Of a stretch of 64,000 nt of DNA, positions 34,154-45,800 are shown one piece after another. The notes under the pieces are model-generated. The model searched no databases. It was given only the letters and a program-made list of their open reading frames with translations, and had not been told where the DNA came from. Position 1 is the stretch's first letter. Every line of letters starts with the position of its first letter. Both the position numbers and the translations under genes were made by a program. Source of the DNA: Pohlia nutans (taxonomy: Eukaryota; Streptophyta; Bryopsida; Bryales; Mniaceae). The stretch spans positions 11,534,501 to 11,598,500 of the forward strand of contig CM040086.1 in assembly GCA_022496805.1 (NCBI GenBank). Reading direction: 5' to 3'.

Positions 34154-35764
34154 TCGATCGTTATTGATTCTACCTCCAAAATAAATATCGTAGATAATTG
34201 TCTATTGACTTATACAATTTGTCAATTTTTTTTTGTTAATGACTGTTTTTTACCTACAATGTACTAGTGACACAAGAATTTTGTTTGGTAGAATCCCATC
34301 TAATTTAATTTTAGCTAGTTTTGGGATCAGTGCTAAGCAATGATCTCAGAACCACTTTATGACATTTAGAACATTATGCGACCTCCCACATAAATGGTAT
34401 CTACTTTTGCTACCGAGTGCATATAATACTCACGATAGTTTACCTCTATAATATCCGGCAATACCGGTGATACCATAATGATATCCGCGGATATCACCTC
34501 ATGAAGTTGCTACATATTTATAACATGATGAGCACTCTCGCTACATTTCAATTTTTTTTTTTCATTTTCTTTCTTTGTATGTTTAGCAGCCCCACTTTTT
34601 TTCTCTAGAAATCCAGCTAATTTTAGCCAGTTTTGAGATCACTGCTGCTAAGAAGGCATGGAGGTTGAAAGCTGACAAGAGTGACTGACAGGAATGCCGC
34701 AAAAATGATTTCAAAAAATCAGTGTCGCCCCGACGGTGCATGATCAGTCTCGTCCCGTCCGCCAGATCGGGAAAAAAATGGGAGAGAGATGACTCTGCTT
34801 TACTTTTGGGCACGCACTCCCACGCCGCAATTACAGCACCCGCAGCTGCTCCTCCCGATCACCGCATCCCTTTTCTTATTCTTCTTCTCCGCCTCCATTG
34901 CAAGCTCATTCCGAGATCGTCATGTTCCCCTTCACTTACTTGCACAGCGAGCCAGGGACTTGAAGCACACTTACGTTAGTTTTTGAAGCTTCTTCTATGG
35001 CCAGCTCCGACACCGTCGTCAGGCCGCTGCAGTCGCGCCATTGATTGCTGCCCGACCAACCCCTGCCACCTCGCCTCATCATGGATCCCCTCTTCTTACT
35101 CCTCCCAGCCTCTCGCTCTGCATTTAGGGTCTCGGGGTTTGTCGCTCTCACTTAGCTTGCCCGCTTCTTGTTCTTTCATTAGAGGACTACACTTTCTTAT
35201 TCTTTTTACGCGCAGATTACACTTTCTTGTTTTTGAGGAATATCTTGAGGACAGGGAGCCTTACGTTTAGTTTTTCCATTAGTTGTGAATGGCATTGAGA
35301 TGGTTCTGAAATGGCAGGAGCTTGTTGTTGTTGTTCTTCTTATTATTTTTCATGTTCTCAGCTGGAGCGGCTTAGTTTTTGAAATTGGTTAATACACGTT
35401 CTTGGTGAATATGAAAACCTGATCATAACACAGCTTTAGTTTTTGAAATTGGTTACGAGGTTACTTGTGAAGTTCCGGGGGAATTGAATTGCCGATTTTG
35501 TTCGGCAAAATGGTTTTGACGATTGGCAAATCCGTGGTGAGGATGTTCTTGAAATAATTGCCAGTTGAGTGCGAGAGGGCGGATCTTCAACATAAGCGGG
35601 TTTCTGAAACATATCGAGCATCATGATGCAGGTACGTAGTGTGATTGTTAAATGTCGGTTTGTAAATTTGAGGAGTTCGGAAAGTATTGGAAGTGGAGGT
35701 TGCTGAGTAGAAATGTGCTTGATCATGGGAAGTCTGGGTTGCGCAGTGGGCAACTACAGACATC
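34154..35764 (+). promoter_or_regulatory. Upstream region and probable 5' leader of AUG6
   Basis: From about 34700 the DNA becomes clearly GC-richer, as expected for a promoter and 5' untranslated exon. Open frames such as 34722-34979 and 34983-35270 are low-complexity and lack homology. A 5' untranslated intron is possible. No TATA element stands out. Confidence 0.35.
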
Positions 35765-36262
35765 ATGGAGGGACTCACGGCCTTGGTCATGGAGAAGGAG
35801 AAGGAGAAGGAGAAAGAGAGGGAGAAAGACCGTGAGCGTGAAAAAGAAAAGGAAAAAGAGAAAGAGAAGGAGGGCGAGATGGAGGCTGCTCTGTACACCA
35901 ACTGCTCACTTTTAGGGCTGGATGCCTCAGTCCTTGGTCCTGGCCCTGGTACCCGGGCAGGACTCTTTCGGTATTCCAATCCCCGAGTTGGCGAGTTTCT
36001 TCTTTATTTTCTCCTTTCGGCCCTTCGAGGTCCTCAACTCTCGTCTAAGGTACGTTTTATGTCTTTGGTTGGTAATCTTTTCTTTTCAAATTTATAAAAT
36101 TCCTCTTCTAGTTTAAGTTATAGATTGGCAACACAGCTTCATGTGTGAAGCTCAATTGCACATTTTGTATTAGTGGGAGTTTATTTTAACTCTCCATGTT
36201 GTTGAGAGTATTTCTTGTAATACTCACGCACTTTATGGGTGCTAGCAGCGAAAAACAGTAAT

Positions 36263-36352
<90 letters not shown>

Positions 36353-39300
36353 CTTAGACGGAGTGGTGTATTTTTTGACGGAGTATTGAAAAGCTTGGTG
36401 TTAGCAGGACTTTGCTGGAGTTTGGCCAATATTTGATGCTGCACAATCTCGTGATTTTCGTAAGGTGAGTGGATTCATTAGTGTTTTCCAGTATGCTCGT
36501 TGCTATCATTGTTCTCTTGCAGCTGTCAAGTAGGTGGCTGGTTACACATAATTTGATTTTCATTTTGTGTGAATCGTGAGTTTTTGAATTCCTTCTTTCA
36601 TATGTATAGTCCTGTTTCCTCGTCTTACTAGAATGATCACATTCTTGTGCTGCAGATTGTCCAGAATTTAATCAATGAACTGGAAGCTCAAGGAGCCTTA
36701 CCACATAGCAATTCAAGAGTTTCATCATTGGCCACTTGTTGCGGACAGAGGTAGCACACCTACCTTCAATTTGTCCCATTTGAAATGTGTACACTGGCTT
36801 TGATTGCTTCAAACTCAGGAACATAATTCGTCTTTGAAAAGTGCTCAATATTCAATATTTTTCTATGTATATCGTACCCCGCCTCAACCCCATTATAATT
36901 CACTACTTGTTAGTAGAAAACACAAATCAAAAGAAGTGCCGCATACATGTATTATGCACCTTTGGAAACTTTATAATGTTTGGAGTTGAGCTCACTCTTA
37001 CTTTAAACTTATGAGCTGATGAGGATGGTGGTATGATGTAGATTTGTGGAACTGTTGTGGCATCTGTCTGCGCATGCTCTTCGAGAGGTGCATCGACGTA
37101 CTTTCCCTGCTGATGTTGCCTCAAATCCACTTCCAGCGCCACTAGCAGAAATTGTTTCTAATAACATGCATGCGGCTTCTCTTCTTAGTGTTACTAAGGT
37201 ATTGAGCTTACTCAAAGAGGTCAATGTGTTTAGGAATAGAAGCCATCCATGTTGATTTTTCATTGCTGATTTCTTGTGAAGATGCCAAGAGTTTATCAGG
37301 GCCTGTTTAGAACTATATATCAGCGTGGTCATATTGAGAACAGAGATTTTTCCACTTATCAGTTGGCTTCGTAGAGACATCCAGCGGATCACTTTATTGG
37401 GATGATTTTCCTCTAATGGCAGCTCCTAGTATACTGCCTGATAGAAGTGTCAAAGTTCTCGTCTTCATTAGCTTGATGCTTCTTCAGTTGGTGGTCCGAG
37501 GCATGCCTTCCTTGTGAAATCCTTGTGAACGCAACTAACACCCTTAAAGAACACAAAATTTATTAGATTAGAAATCAATTTAAGGGTAATTTCTAGATGT
37601 TGAAGTTTACTTATGGATTGTATGGTAGCATGTTCATGGTAGCAAATGTGCCCTTTTTTCTAAGTTGTGCTTCTTCATATATACCAGGCTCGGATTGCCT
37701 TGGAAAGGAGGAGATTCTTGGAAGATGCAGCAACAGCAGTGCGAAGGCAGGGAATGTGGTCAAACATGGCACATGAGATTACTGCAGAATATCGCTCGTT
37801 GTGTGCCGAAGAGGTGAGAATCACCCTGCACCAATTATACTGGACATTTCCTGGTCTTAAGTATGGAAGGTCAGACTCTCTATGAGGGTGTAAGCCTGAC
37901 ACGATGAGAATGTCCTATTTGGATATTGTTTTAAAAGTGTTCAGTTTTCAAAATTGGAGATGGGTGGGAAGTAAACTCAGTTTTATAGTCAACTTTCCTT
38001 AGGAATTTTTTGTGCCTGTTCTATCATGATGGAAGCATGGTTGTAGCTAAACTTTTTGTTGAGTAAATCACGTTCAAACCATGAGTCAATTACCAAATAA
38101 ATTCATCCATTAGGCTAGAGGTGATGAGAGACTAAGAGTGGAAGTGACTATTACACCATAGACTGGTCAGAGAATGTAAACTAGAGTATAGTAAATTTCT
38201 TAAATGTCTTGCAAATTCACTAACTGGCATGTAGATGTAGGCATTTTTGAATCAAGAGCTGGGCAAAGTGCAAGAGTCTGGAGTAGATTTGTTTGAGCCA
38301 AAGGGAGGAACATCGAGTAACACAGGCAAGGCAGCAGGTGCAAAGTCCATTACATTGGATCGAGCTTCGCAGATTTGGAGAACCCTTCTGGATCACACAG
38401 GTTCGCTAAAATGCTCTGAGAGTATAACATTTTGAAAATGGCCCTGAATCAAGGAGCACGATAATCTAAGTTACACATTTCAGTATCAGTTCCATTCTAA
38501 ATATCTCCATTAGTTCAGCTGAATTCATCATGATTCTGAGTGAACATTTTCCTAGGCAGTCATACATGGACTTGGTGTCAGAATCTAGTCAAATAATCTG
38601 TGAGCTCAGAATTCACTTTCTGCTTTGGGTTTTATGTTGCAGAACATAGTGCTAAGGTGACATCTGGGCCTATTGAGGACTTGATTGCCCACAGAGAGCA
38701 CAGGTACTTTGTTGTGCAGTCCTTTGAGATGGTAGCATTTATTGCCAAATAATTATCTTGAAGCTTGAAGCTTGAAGCTTTTTATTTTCACGTTCATACG
38801 ACCTTCTGTGTCTTATTCCAGCTGATTCAATATAAGATGAACTGCTCAAAGATACCGCAGCTTCATCTGTAAGGCTTTTCTTTTTTGCAGGTTCAGGATA
38901 GATGCCACAATGTTGCGGGCTTCAATGGATCAGGATGCTGGACGTCCTTGTATGGACTCGTTGTCTTATGATACTAGCTTCAGTCGGCGACCTGAAGAAA
39001 ACAGGAGTCAGTCACTTCAGGCTGATGGTACAGCAAATGATGGAATGTGCAATGATACGTGCGGCAAACTAGATGAAAGAAATGGAAGGGATGCTTCTCC
39101 ACTAGATGTATCTGAAGTGTTGCGGCGTTGGACAAATGCGTTACAGCGCATCCACAAGCAAGCTCTTCGTTTGGTAATGATTTAAAACCGCCACCCTGAA
39201 TTAAAAGTGTTTTGAGTTTTCTTATGGTATAATCCAATCTGAAACGCTAGATTCTTACCTCCCAGTTCGGCAGGTTTTCTTTATTGTCCTAATTGTACTA

Positions 39301-40710
39301 CCTCGTCTTCATTAAAATTTCTAGTGGTGCGCATTTTAGGAGCAAACTGTGAGCTCCAGCACAAACTTCTTAGTTCTCTTCTTTCAGAGACTGTACTTTC
39401 ATGTAGGAATCGTATTAGTGGGTCTAATCTTGATGCTTCACTCTTGGTGGGATGATTAAGGCCCAGACAAATAATGGAGCTGGACCAGAGATACTAGAAG
39501 CTGGCATGGACATGGAAGAAAATGCACACGCGTGTGCAGTTCGTGCAACTCTTGTAGAGCATAAAGAGCACCTGGAAAACGTTGAGGTAAGTGTCGACCT
39601 TGACACGGACTTTGACTCAAATGTTAAGGTCGTGCTGAGGAAGGTGATGGTTGCCTTGGATGGTTGTTGCTTAACAATCTTGCATCTCGAAACGGTCTGC
39701 TGCTGCTGGAGCTTGGCTGCATAGACGCAAATCCACTTTAATTATTCTTTTGTTTTACGGCTGTGTTTAGTTGGAACCTTGCATTGTACCTCTGCTTACG
39801 CAATATTGCTGGTCGGTTTGTATAATGACAAAAATAAACTGTTCTGTACGAACAATTTTGGCATGGTAAATCGCAGATGAGAAACTTTTTACTCTCTTTC
39901 GGTACATTCAAATTGCTTCCAGATGAATAGGTGAGACTCAGTTTTGTTCACATTGCAGGCACTTATGAAACATGTGAAAAGCTCCATGCCAGGAATGAAG
40001 ACAGCCATTGCAAATCTAAGTGCAGAAGCAGATGCCATTGAATCTGCTGCAAGTTCTGCTCAGTCTTCTGCTGCTCTGCCAACAAGCACGAGTAAGATGG
40101 CCAACTCAGTATGCCATGACACACTCTAACAACACAGGGTATTTTAGTTATCAAATAACTAGTAAAAAGACAAATACGAGCAAATGCTAGAAATTAGAAT
40201 CTACGATCGCCGAAATTAAAGACTAGTTTCCAATAATTTCTTTGGATCACAATTTGTAAAGTTCCTAAGAGAAACTTTTCATGTTTTCAGGCCTTGTAAG
40301 AAGATCAGATCGGTGCCTTGTTTCAAGCCGGTCCATTGCCGCACAAATTAAGCAAGACAATGTAGGTGTTGACCTTGGCAATGTTGCGGAGCTAAGATCA
40401 GGTATGAAGATAATAACAATTTCTTTACTGTACACATTTCTTTCCAAGAAATCTACTGAACAGAACCAGCAGCTATAGGATGTAATTTTTCTCCCGACAG
40501 TAGCAATGTGTTGAAGTCTCCTGTCTCCTCTCAATGATCCTTGGTGGTTCAATCTAGCAAGAATACTAGTGCCAAGTCCCATGGCCTTTCCACTTCTCAT
40601 CTAAATTTTGATAGTTAGGAGTTTATGAATACTGTTGGTGCTTACTATCATTTTCTGTCACTCTATTTCCAGATCAGGGTGCAGAAGGCTACGGACCTTT
40701 GCGAAGCTGA
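35765..40710 (+). CDS. AUG6: Augmin complex subunit 6, 12 exons, about 543 aa
   Basis: Subunit of the augmin/HAUS complex, which recruits gamma-tubulin to existing microtubules in spindle and phragmoplast. Exons: 35765-36049, 36408-36464, 36656-36750, 37042-37198, 37688-37813, 38241-38400, 38643-38703, 38891-39173, 39461-39586, 39959-40091, 40291-40401, 40673-40710; phases fit. After a lysine/glutamate run at residues 10-37, the plant AUG6 core is plain: [93 protein letters not shown]. The C-terminal third is shorter than the Arabidopsis protein (about 740 aa), and the last two exons are the least certain; an acceptor at 40500 would give a different short tail. Intron 1 has a long (GA)n tract. 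Confidence 0.88.
36266..36350 (+). repeat. (GA)n microsatellite in AUG6 intron 1
   Basis: About 42 uninterrupted GA units lie 57 bp before the exon 2 acceptor. Such tracts vary in length between individuals. Its purine bias matches the purine-rich run coding for the lysine/glutamate stretch in exon 1 (35791-35880). Confidence 0.95.
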
Positions 40711-41338
40711 TCCCTGAAACAACACAAGGAACTTGGTTCATTAAAATAGCTGTTCGCATGGTCTGATTAATGGACAAGCAACATTTGCAAAACAAGATCG
40801 TACAATCTTCGGTGATGTGCAGTTCCAGTACTCTGCAGTGGTGAACCTTGAAGCTTAGGGTGAGCAACCCTGGCTACTGTATTGAAATTCCACAGTACAT
40901 TTTTCACTGCAACCGATGTTGTGATAGGTAGTCCATTGCGCTTGCAAGCATGAAGCAGGCACGCTAGTACCAGCTGGTCACGAGGTTTTGACGTTCGAGA
41001 CATTCTCACGTCACCCGAAATATGATCTGTCTCCACCACTGGAGGTGTCTTCACACGTAATATGATTCCAAGACACTGATTTTGGCATATCCATCTTCGT
41101 TTATGGACCTTTCTTTTCCATCAAACTTACTTTTGGTGACTACGGTGTCGAACCATGAACCCTTTCGGAATTGTGGGTGTTTTTTTACTGACCCTGTTCC
41201 TGGGAATGTCACTATAGAGAGTCACAACCGCTTATAAGTGGAGGCGCATTGCAATTGAAATGGTTTAAGCTGATGTCTAGTGATGCAATTCCTCATTGGA
41301 TTATGCGGTAAATTTGCTCCATATCACGGCCCCATGAT
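40711..41338. other. 3' flank of AUG6
   Basis: Probably includes the AUG6 3' untranslated region. A minus-strand open frame at 40767-41054 has no recognisable similarity, and I do not call it a gene. Confidence 0.35.
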
Positions 41339-41601
41339 TTAACCCCTAAACGTACCAACCCTTTGGACAAAAGTAGATGCTAGCCTCATATGTACATGAG
41401 GTGTACATGAGGTGTACATGAGAAGACCATTGCAAGCATAAAATCTACTCAACAAATTTGACTTAGTTGTAGTTGGAGGCCGCTCAGATATTATCAACAA
41501 ACCCCCATCACAAGAGATTTATTGTGATTGGTAGAGAATTTAATAGGCTTACAAAGGTGATTTGGATGAAAGTCATCCAAGGTTGCATAAAAAAGTTGCA
41601 A

Positions 41602-41648
41602 GGCTTTGAATCTATTCGTGATCCAGTTCTTGGAAGATGGGATGTTTA
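41602..41648 (+). repeat. 47-bp repeat, copy 1 of 3
   Basis: Starts GGCTTTGAATCTATTCGTG and ends GATGTTTA. Identical to copies 2 (42068-42114) and 3 (42430-42476) except for two bases near the end. Confidence 0.9.
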
Positions 41649-42064
41649 AGGTGGTTACCCCATTCCCAACTGAATAAGAAATACGAATATGAGGCATTGA
41701 AATTATTTAGTGGTATTATTTTTTAGAGATAGACAAGAAGAATTAGATTCCAACACAAGTTCAAACATAATTTTTGGATGAAGAATGAATTAGTTACAAA
41801 TTTTCAAAGTTGAAGTATGACGCATCCCATTCACGTCATATAGGTACACCTCTTTCTGTCTAAAGAAGATTTGTATTGCACACAGTGAAGATCCTTGAAC
41901 CAACAACAACGAATCCATAACCACGCTTACACATACTAAAACCAACAAGAGAGAACCCATTACCAACTGTAACTCATGCTACAATCAACACCGTTGGAGC
42001 ATTGATTGTGGATGATGCCCCTAGCTGTTGGTAAAAGGAGCCAGTTGGGAATGGGGTAACCACC
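41649..42064. mobile_element. TTA-flanked MITE X
   Basis: The inverted repeat is GGTGGTTACCCCATTCCC at the left and GGGAATGGGGTAACCACC at the right, about 23 bp and perfect. TTA precedes and follows it, as in PIF/Harbinger elements; because the outer bases are palindromic a 2-bp TA duplication cannot be ruled out. Confidence 0.7.
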
Positions 42065-42114
42065 TTAGGCTTTGAATCTATTCGTGATCCAGTTCTTGGA
42101 AGATGGGGCGTTTA

Positions 42115-42426
42115 GAGCATTCCCACCCATGCACGCTAGGACTAACCCTCTCAAATTATTCATCTACATGTGAAGGGCCCTTGCACTCACACTCCCCCAC
42201 CCTTGCACGCCCTTCACGTATCAAAAGTGCGCATCAAATAGTCAATGGACCAATCACAAGTAGAATGAGAGGAATAATCATCGAATAGTCAACTCAATAG
42301 TGATTTCAAGGCCCAATTTCTAACACGCTAGAATCCAGAGTCAAGAAGCATTTTGAAAGGCCCCTTGAAACTTTTCATCCACTTCTTGAGGTCAAAGACC
42401 CTCTGAGGCCATGGGTGGCCATGCTC
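42115..42426. mobile_element. TTA-flanked MITE Y
   Basis: The left end is GAGCATTCCCACCCATG and the right end CATGGGTGGCCATGCTC, with two mismatches. TTA lies on both sides (42112-42114 and 42427-42429). Unrelated in sequence to MITE X but also of PIF/Harbinger shape. Confidence 0.65.
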
Positions 42427-42484
42427 TTAGGCTTTGAATCTATTCGTGATCCAGTTCTTGGAAGATGGGGCGTTTAGGGGTTAA

Positions 42485-42870
42485 AGACAATTTTGCCATT
42501 GAAGGTGTGAAAATAAACAGTGTCGAAATACTTGTGTGAAAGTGATGTTCAAGTTCTTAGATTAAAATGGACGTGTCTTTGTAAGGCAAGAAAAGATGAA
42601 GATTGTTGAAAAAATGTGATTACCACTCCGACTCAATTTGTGCGAAGATGAGGATTTCAGCATCAAATCCTGCATTTTTGTGGCGGCTCATGTTCAAATC
42701 ATTTGAGTGACCATACAAACCAATGCTTAAAAATCACATTAAGTGATTATCATACTAAGTGACTACGAAGTGGACAAAGTACAAACTCACGTACAAAAGG
42801 TCTACCTCTGGTTGACTATCCAAGAGATGAGCGACAGAGATACCAGATTTGGTAAGGAAGAGTAGAAGAC
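42485..42870. other. 3' flank of FZL
   Basis: Likely holds the FZL 3' untranslated region (minus strand). Nothing else is recognised. Confidence 0.4.
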
Positions 42871-45800
42871 TTACGATCCAATATTCTGTACACTCTGTCT
42901 TAATCTTTTCAGTTCAGTATCTAACTTGTGCAGGTCCTCTTGCAAAATTTGCACCCGGCTTAACTTTTCTTCAGCGGCACGAAGGTACGGTGCAGTCAAA
43001 TTCTCCACTTCAGCTCTTACTGCATTAATAGATCTCTGTAGATCCTCGTTCATGGCTTCTTCCATTTTTCTTGCTAAAGAGTCTGCCACACGCCTCACCT
43101 TTTTCTTCACATCCTCCCTTCGCGACGGCAAGTTCCAGACTCCAACCAACCTGTTCAATCAGCCTCTTAGATTCCACTTCACAAAAGGGTTACCAAAATC
43201 ACTACTCCCTCTGTCCGGAAATGATTGTCCTAGTTTTTGGCATTTTTTTTCCTAATTTTAGTCCTATGATTTATACTCTAAATGTGAGCCCTGCCCACTT
43301 CAAACGGGACAGACATTAGAGTTTAACGAAAAGTCAGCCCAAAGAGGAAAGTTTTGGCAAACTTGTGTTGAATTCCTCTTAATCTAATATTGAAATATAA
43401 GTAGACCAAAAACTAGTCTATGATGAGTTGGGAGACAATCTAAAGCAAGGCACTGTCATTATTCTCCACACCTTGCAATGACTCCCACACTTTCCACTAA
43501 AGCTTCAAGCCCATGGCCCACAAGGGGACAATCTATGACACGACACTATTCAACCCAAGTATAGTTCGATAGAGAGGTTAGAAGTAGAGCAAAAAGGGAG
43601 GTTAGATGAGCTTCTTTTCGGTTAACTCAAATGGACAATGAGAGTGACAAAAACTACATACTACTATGAAAGATAGACCATTTTTCGAGTCCTGAGAAGC
43701 CTTTTTGGCCAACAAAAATGTTAAGTTGGAAAATGCCAAAAACTAGGACAGTTATTTCCAGACAGAGGGAGTATCAAGATGACTTGAATGCTCTTGTGTG
43801 ACCAGACGTCAAGGCCTGATAAAAGTACATATGCAGGAAAAACATAGAATTTCAACAAGCAACATGAACCTAAATCTACAAGGTAGTTTATATGTGAAGA
43901 GAGTTTACCCTCCGGCTGAACACACTCCAAGAGCAATAAGGTCTTCCAGAGTGTTAGGCAAGATGGTAGTCAAGACGGAGGCTGATATTCCTGCCGCTCC
44001 AACTCCACTAAATATACTGACGACCTGCCACAATTTCACACCTTCCATAAGTTCTATACTATTCCAATGTACCACGTGTCAAACTTTTCACTATTGGTCT
44101 CACTATGAGACTAACATGTCATTGTTATTGATTCAGCTTGCAATGTGAGATAGAGGATCCCAAAAAACAGAGCAAAAGTGAGGATTAACCCAAAGGGGAC
44201 CAAAGATTCATGCTTGAAAAATATAATTCAAATTTTATATCACCAGGATCAGTGAAGAACATTACATATGTTGGTCAAAAAATGAATAAATTTGAACAAA
44301 AAGTTCTTCACATAGGATTTACTCAAAACTGCTAAAAGAAAAACATGAGGCCCAATTTGGGCTATTTGGTCCTTTAGGGGTTAAAGAAAGCTTACCACTT
44401 CCCTGAACTCTTGCTCTAAAAGTACCAAAGCAGCGTTTGTGTCAAAGCCCTCCAGCACAGCCAAGCTGTTATTCCGTTGCCCAACAGTCTCTGTGTCTCT
44501 ATTTCGCAACTCCACTACTAATGAGTTTTCCGTATTCTCTTCATGCACTTGCGGCCACCTGCTCATTACCAAGGAGCGGTAACTGCTCAATTGGCGGATG
44601 CTATTCGATTCTATCCAATCCCTGTGCTCCTCCAGTGCTTTCTGTTCCATACCACCATTCTCAACATGAGACAAATGCTAACAAAAAACTTAAGTTTATG
44701 AATCAGGTCCACCGCCAGACACAAAATGATGAGTGAGAATCACGACTGTTCTATGTGCACTGAAGGGACTTGTAAGACGAGGTAAAATAGCGTCTATACA
44801 AATGTTGAAATTGAGAACGATTCTCAGGTGTTTGATGTTTGAATACCAGTGGTTTCCACCCGAGTTTAAGGGATAGACATGAAGCATTAACCCCTAAAGG
44901 ACCAAGGATTCATGGCTTTAAAATGACAAATCCAATTAATTATATTGTGAAAAATAAAGTTCAGATGGGACCAAATTTAACTCTACCGGAATTAGTGAAG
45001 AACATTGCATGTTATGGTCAAAAGCAAATAAATTTGAACAAATACAAGTACACATAGGAACTGCTCAAAACATGAGACGCAATTTGGGCTTCTTCATAGT
45101 GTTGTGGGCATTACCTGAACATCTATGACAGCAGAGCCAATGACTTTGTTGTCGAAGCCACTTGATACAACCGTAGACTGGCCTGATCCAAACAAGAACT
45201 TCCCAATCGCTTCAACATTGGATAACCGTAGGATGGAATCTACGAACTTGCTAGCACGCCCCTTCGCTGCTTCAATCTGCACATTACAACAAATCCGTTA
45301 ACCCCTAAAGGACCAAGGATTCATGGTTTTAAAACGAAAAATTCAATTGATCACATAGTGAAAAATAGAATTCAAATGGAACCAATTTTTTTATCACCAG
45401 AATCAGTGAAGAAAATTGTATGCGTTGGTCAAGACACAAAGAAATTTGAACAAGAGAAAAGTTCACAAATAACCTACTCAAACTGCTTAAAAAAACATGA
45501 GGCCAAATTTGGACTTCTGGTCCTTTAGGGGTTAAATCTCTTTGACAAACACCACAGTGATGTCATTGGATCAGGACTCAAAAGTTAATGTACTCAGTAG
45601 ACCGAGAATCAGACACGTTTACTTGTCCAAGATCCAACAACTAGATATATGAATATTGACAAAATTTCAACAGCACGGTACAAAATAGCGCATGGACGAT
45701 AGTCCTGATTGCTGATATACTAAGCTTTAGATTCATTCTCTGATATGTAAAAAGCAAGATATAAGAACACAACGAGAGTGATGTGAATACAGAAAGGGTT

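Larger units (their letters stand above)
41339..42484. mobile_element. Composite TTAA element, 1146 bp, holding two TTA-flanked MITEs
   Basis: The outer ends are TTAACCCCTAAACGTACC and GGCGTTTAGGGGTTAA. Inside, three copies of a 47-bp segment (41602-41648, 42068-42114, 42430-42476) alternate with two unrelated inverted-repeat elements described separately. A short direct repeat (GTACATGAG three times) lies near 41393-41421. It occupies the space between the convergent AUG6 and FZL genes. Confidence 0.65.

Noticed and set aside
40767..41054. Minus-strand open frame of 95 codons after AUG6
   Set aside because: It lies over the likely 3' untranslated region of AUG6, and no motif or splice structure supports it.
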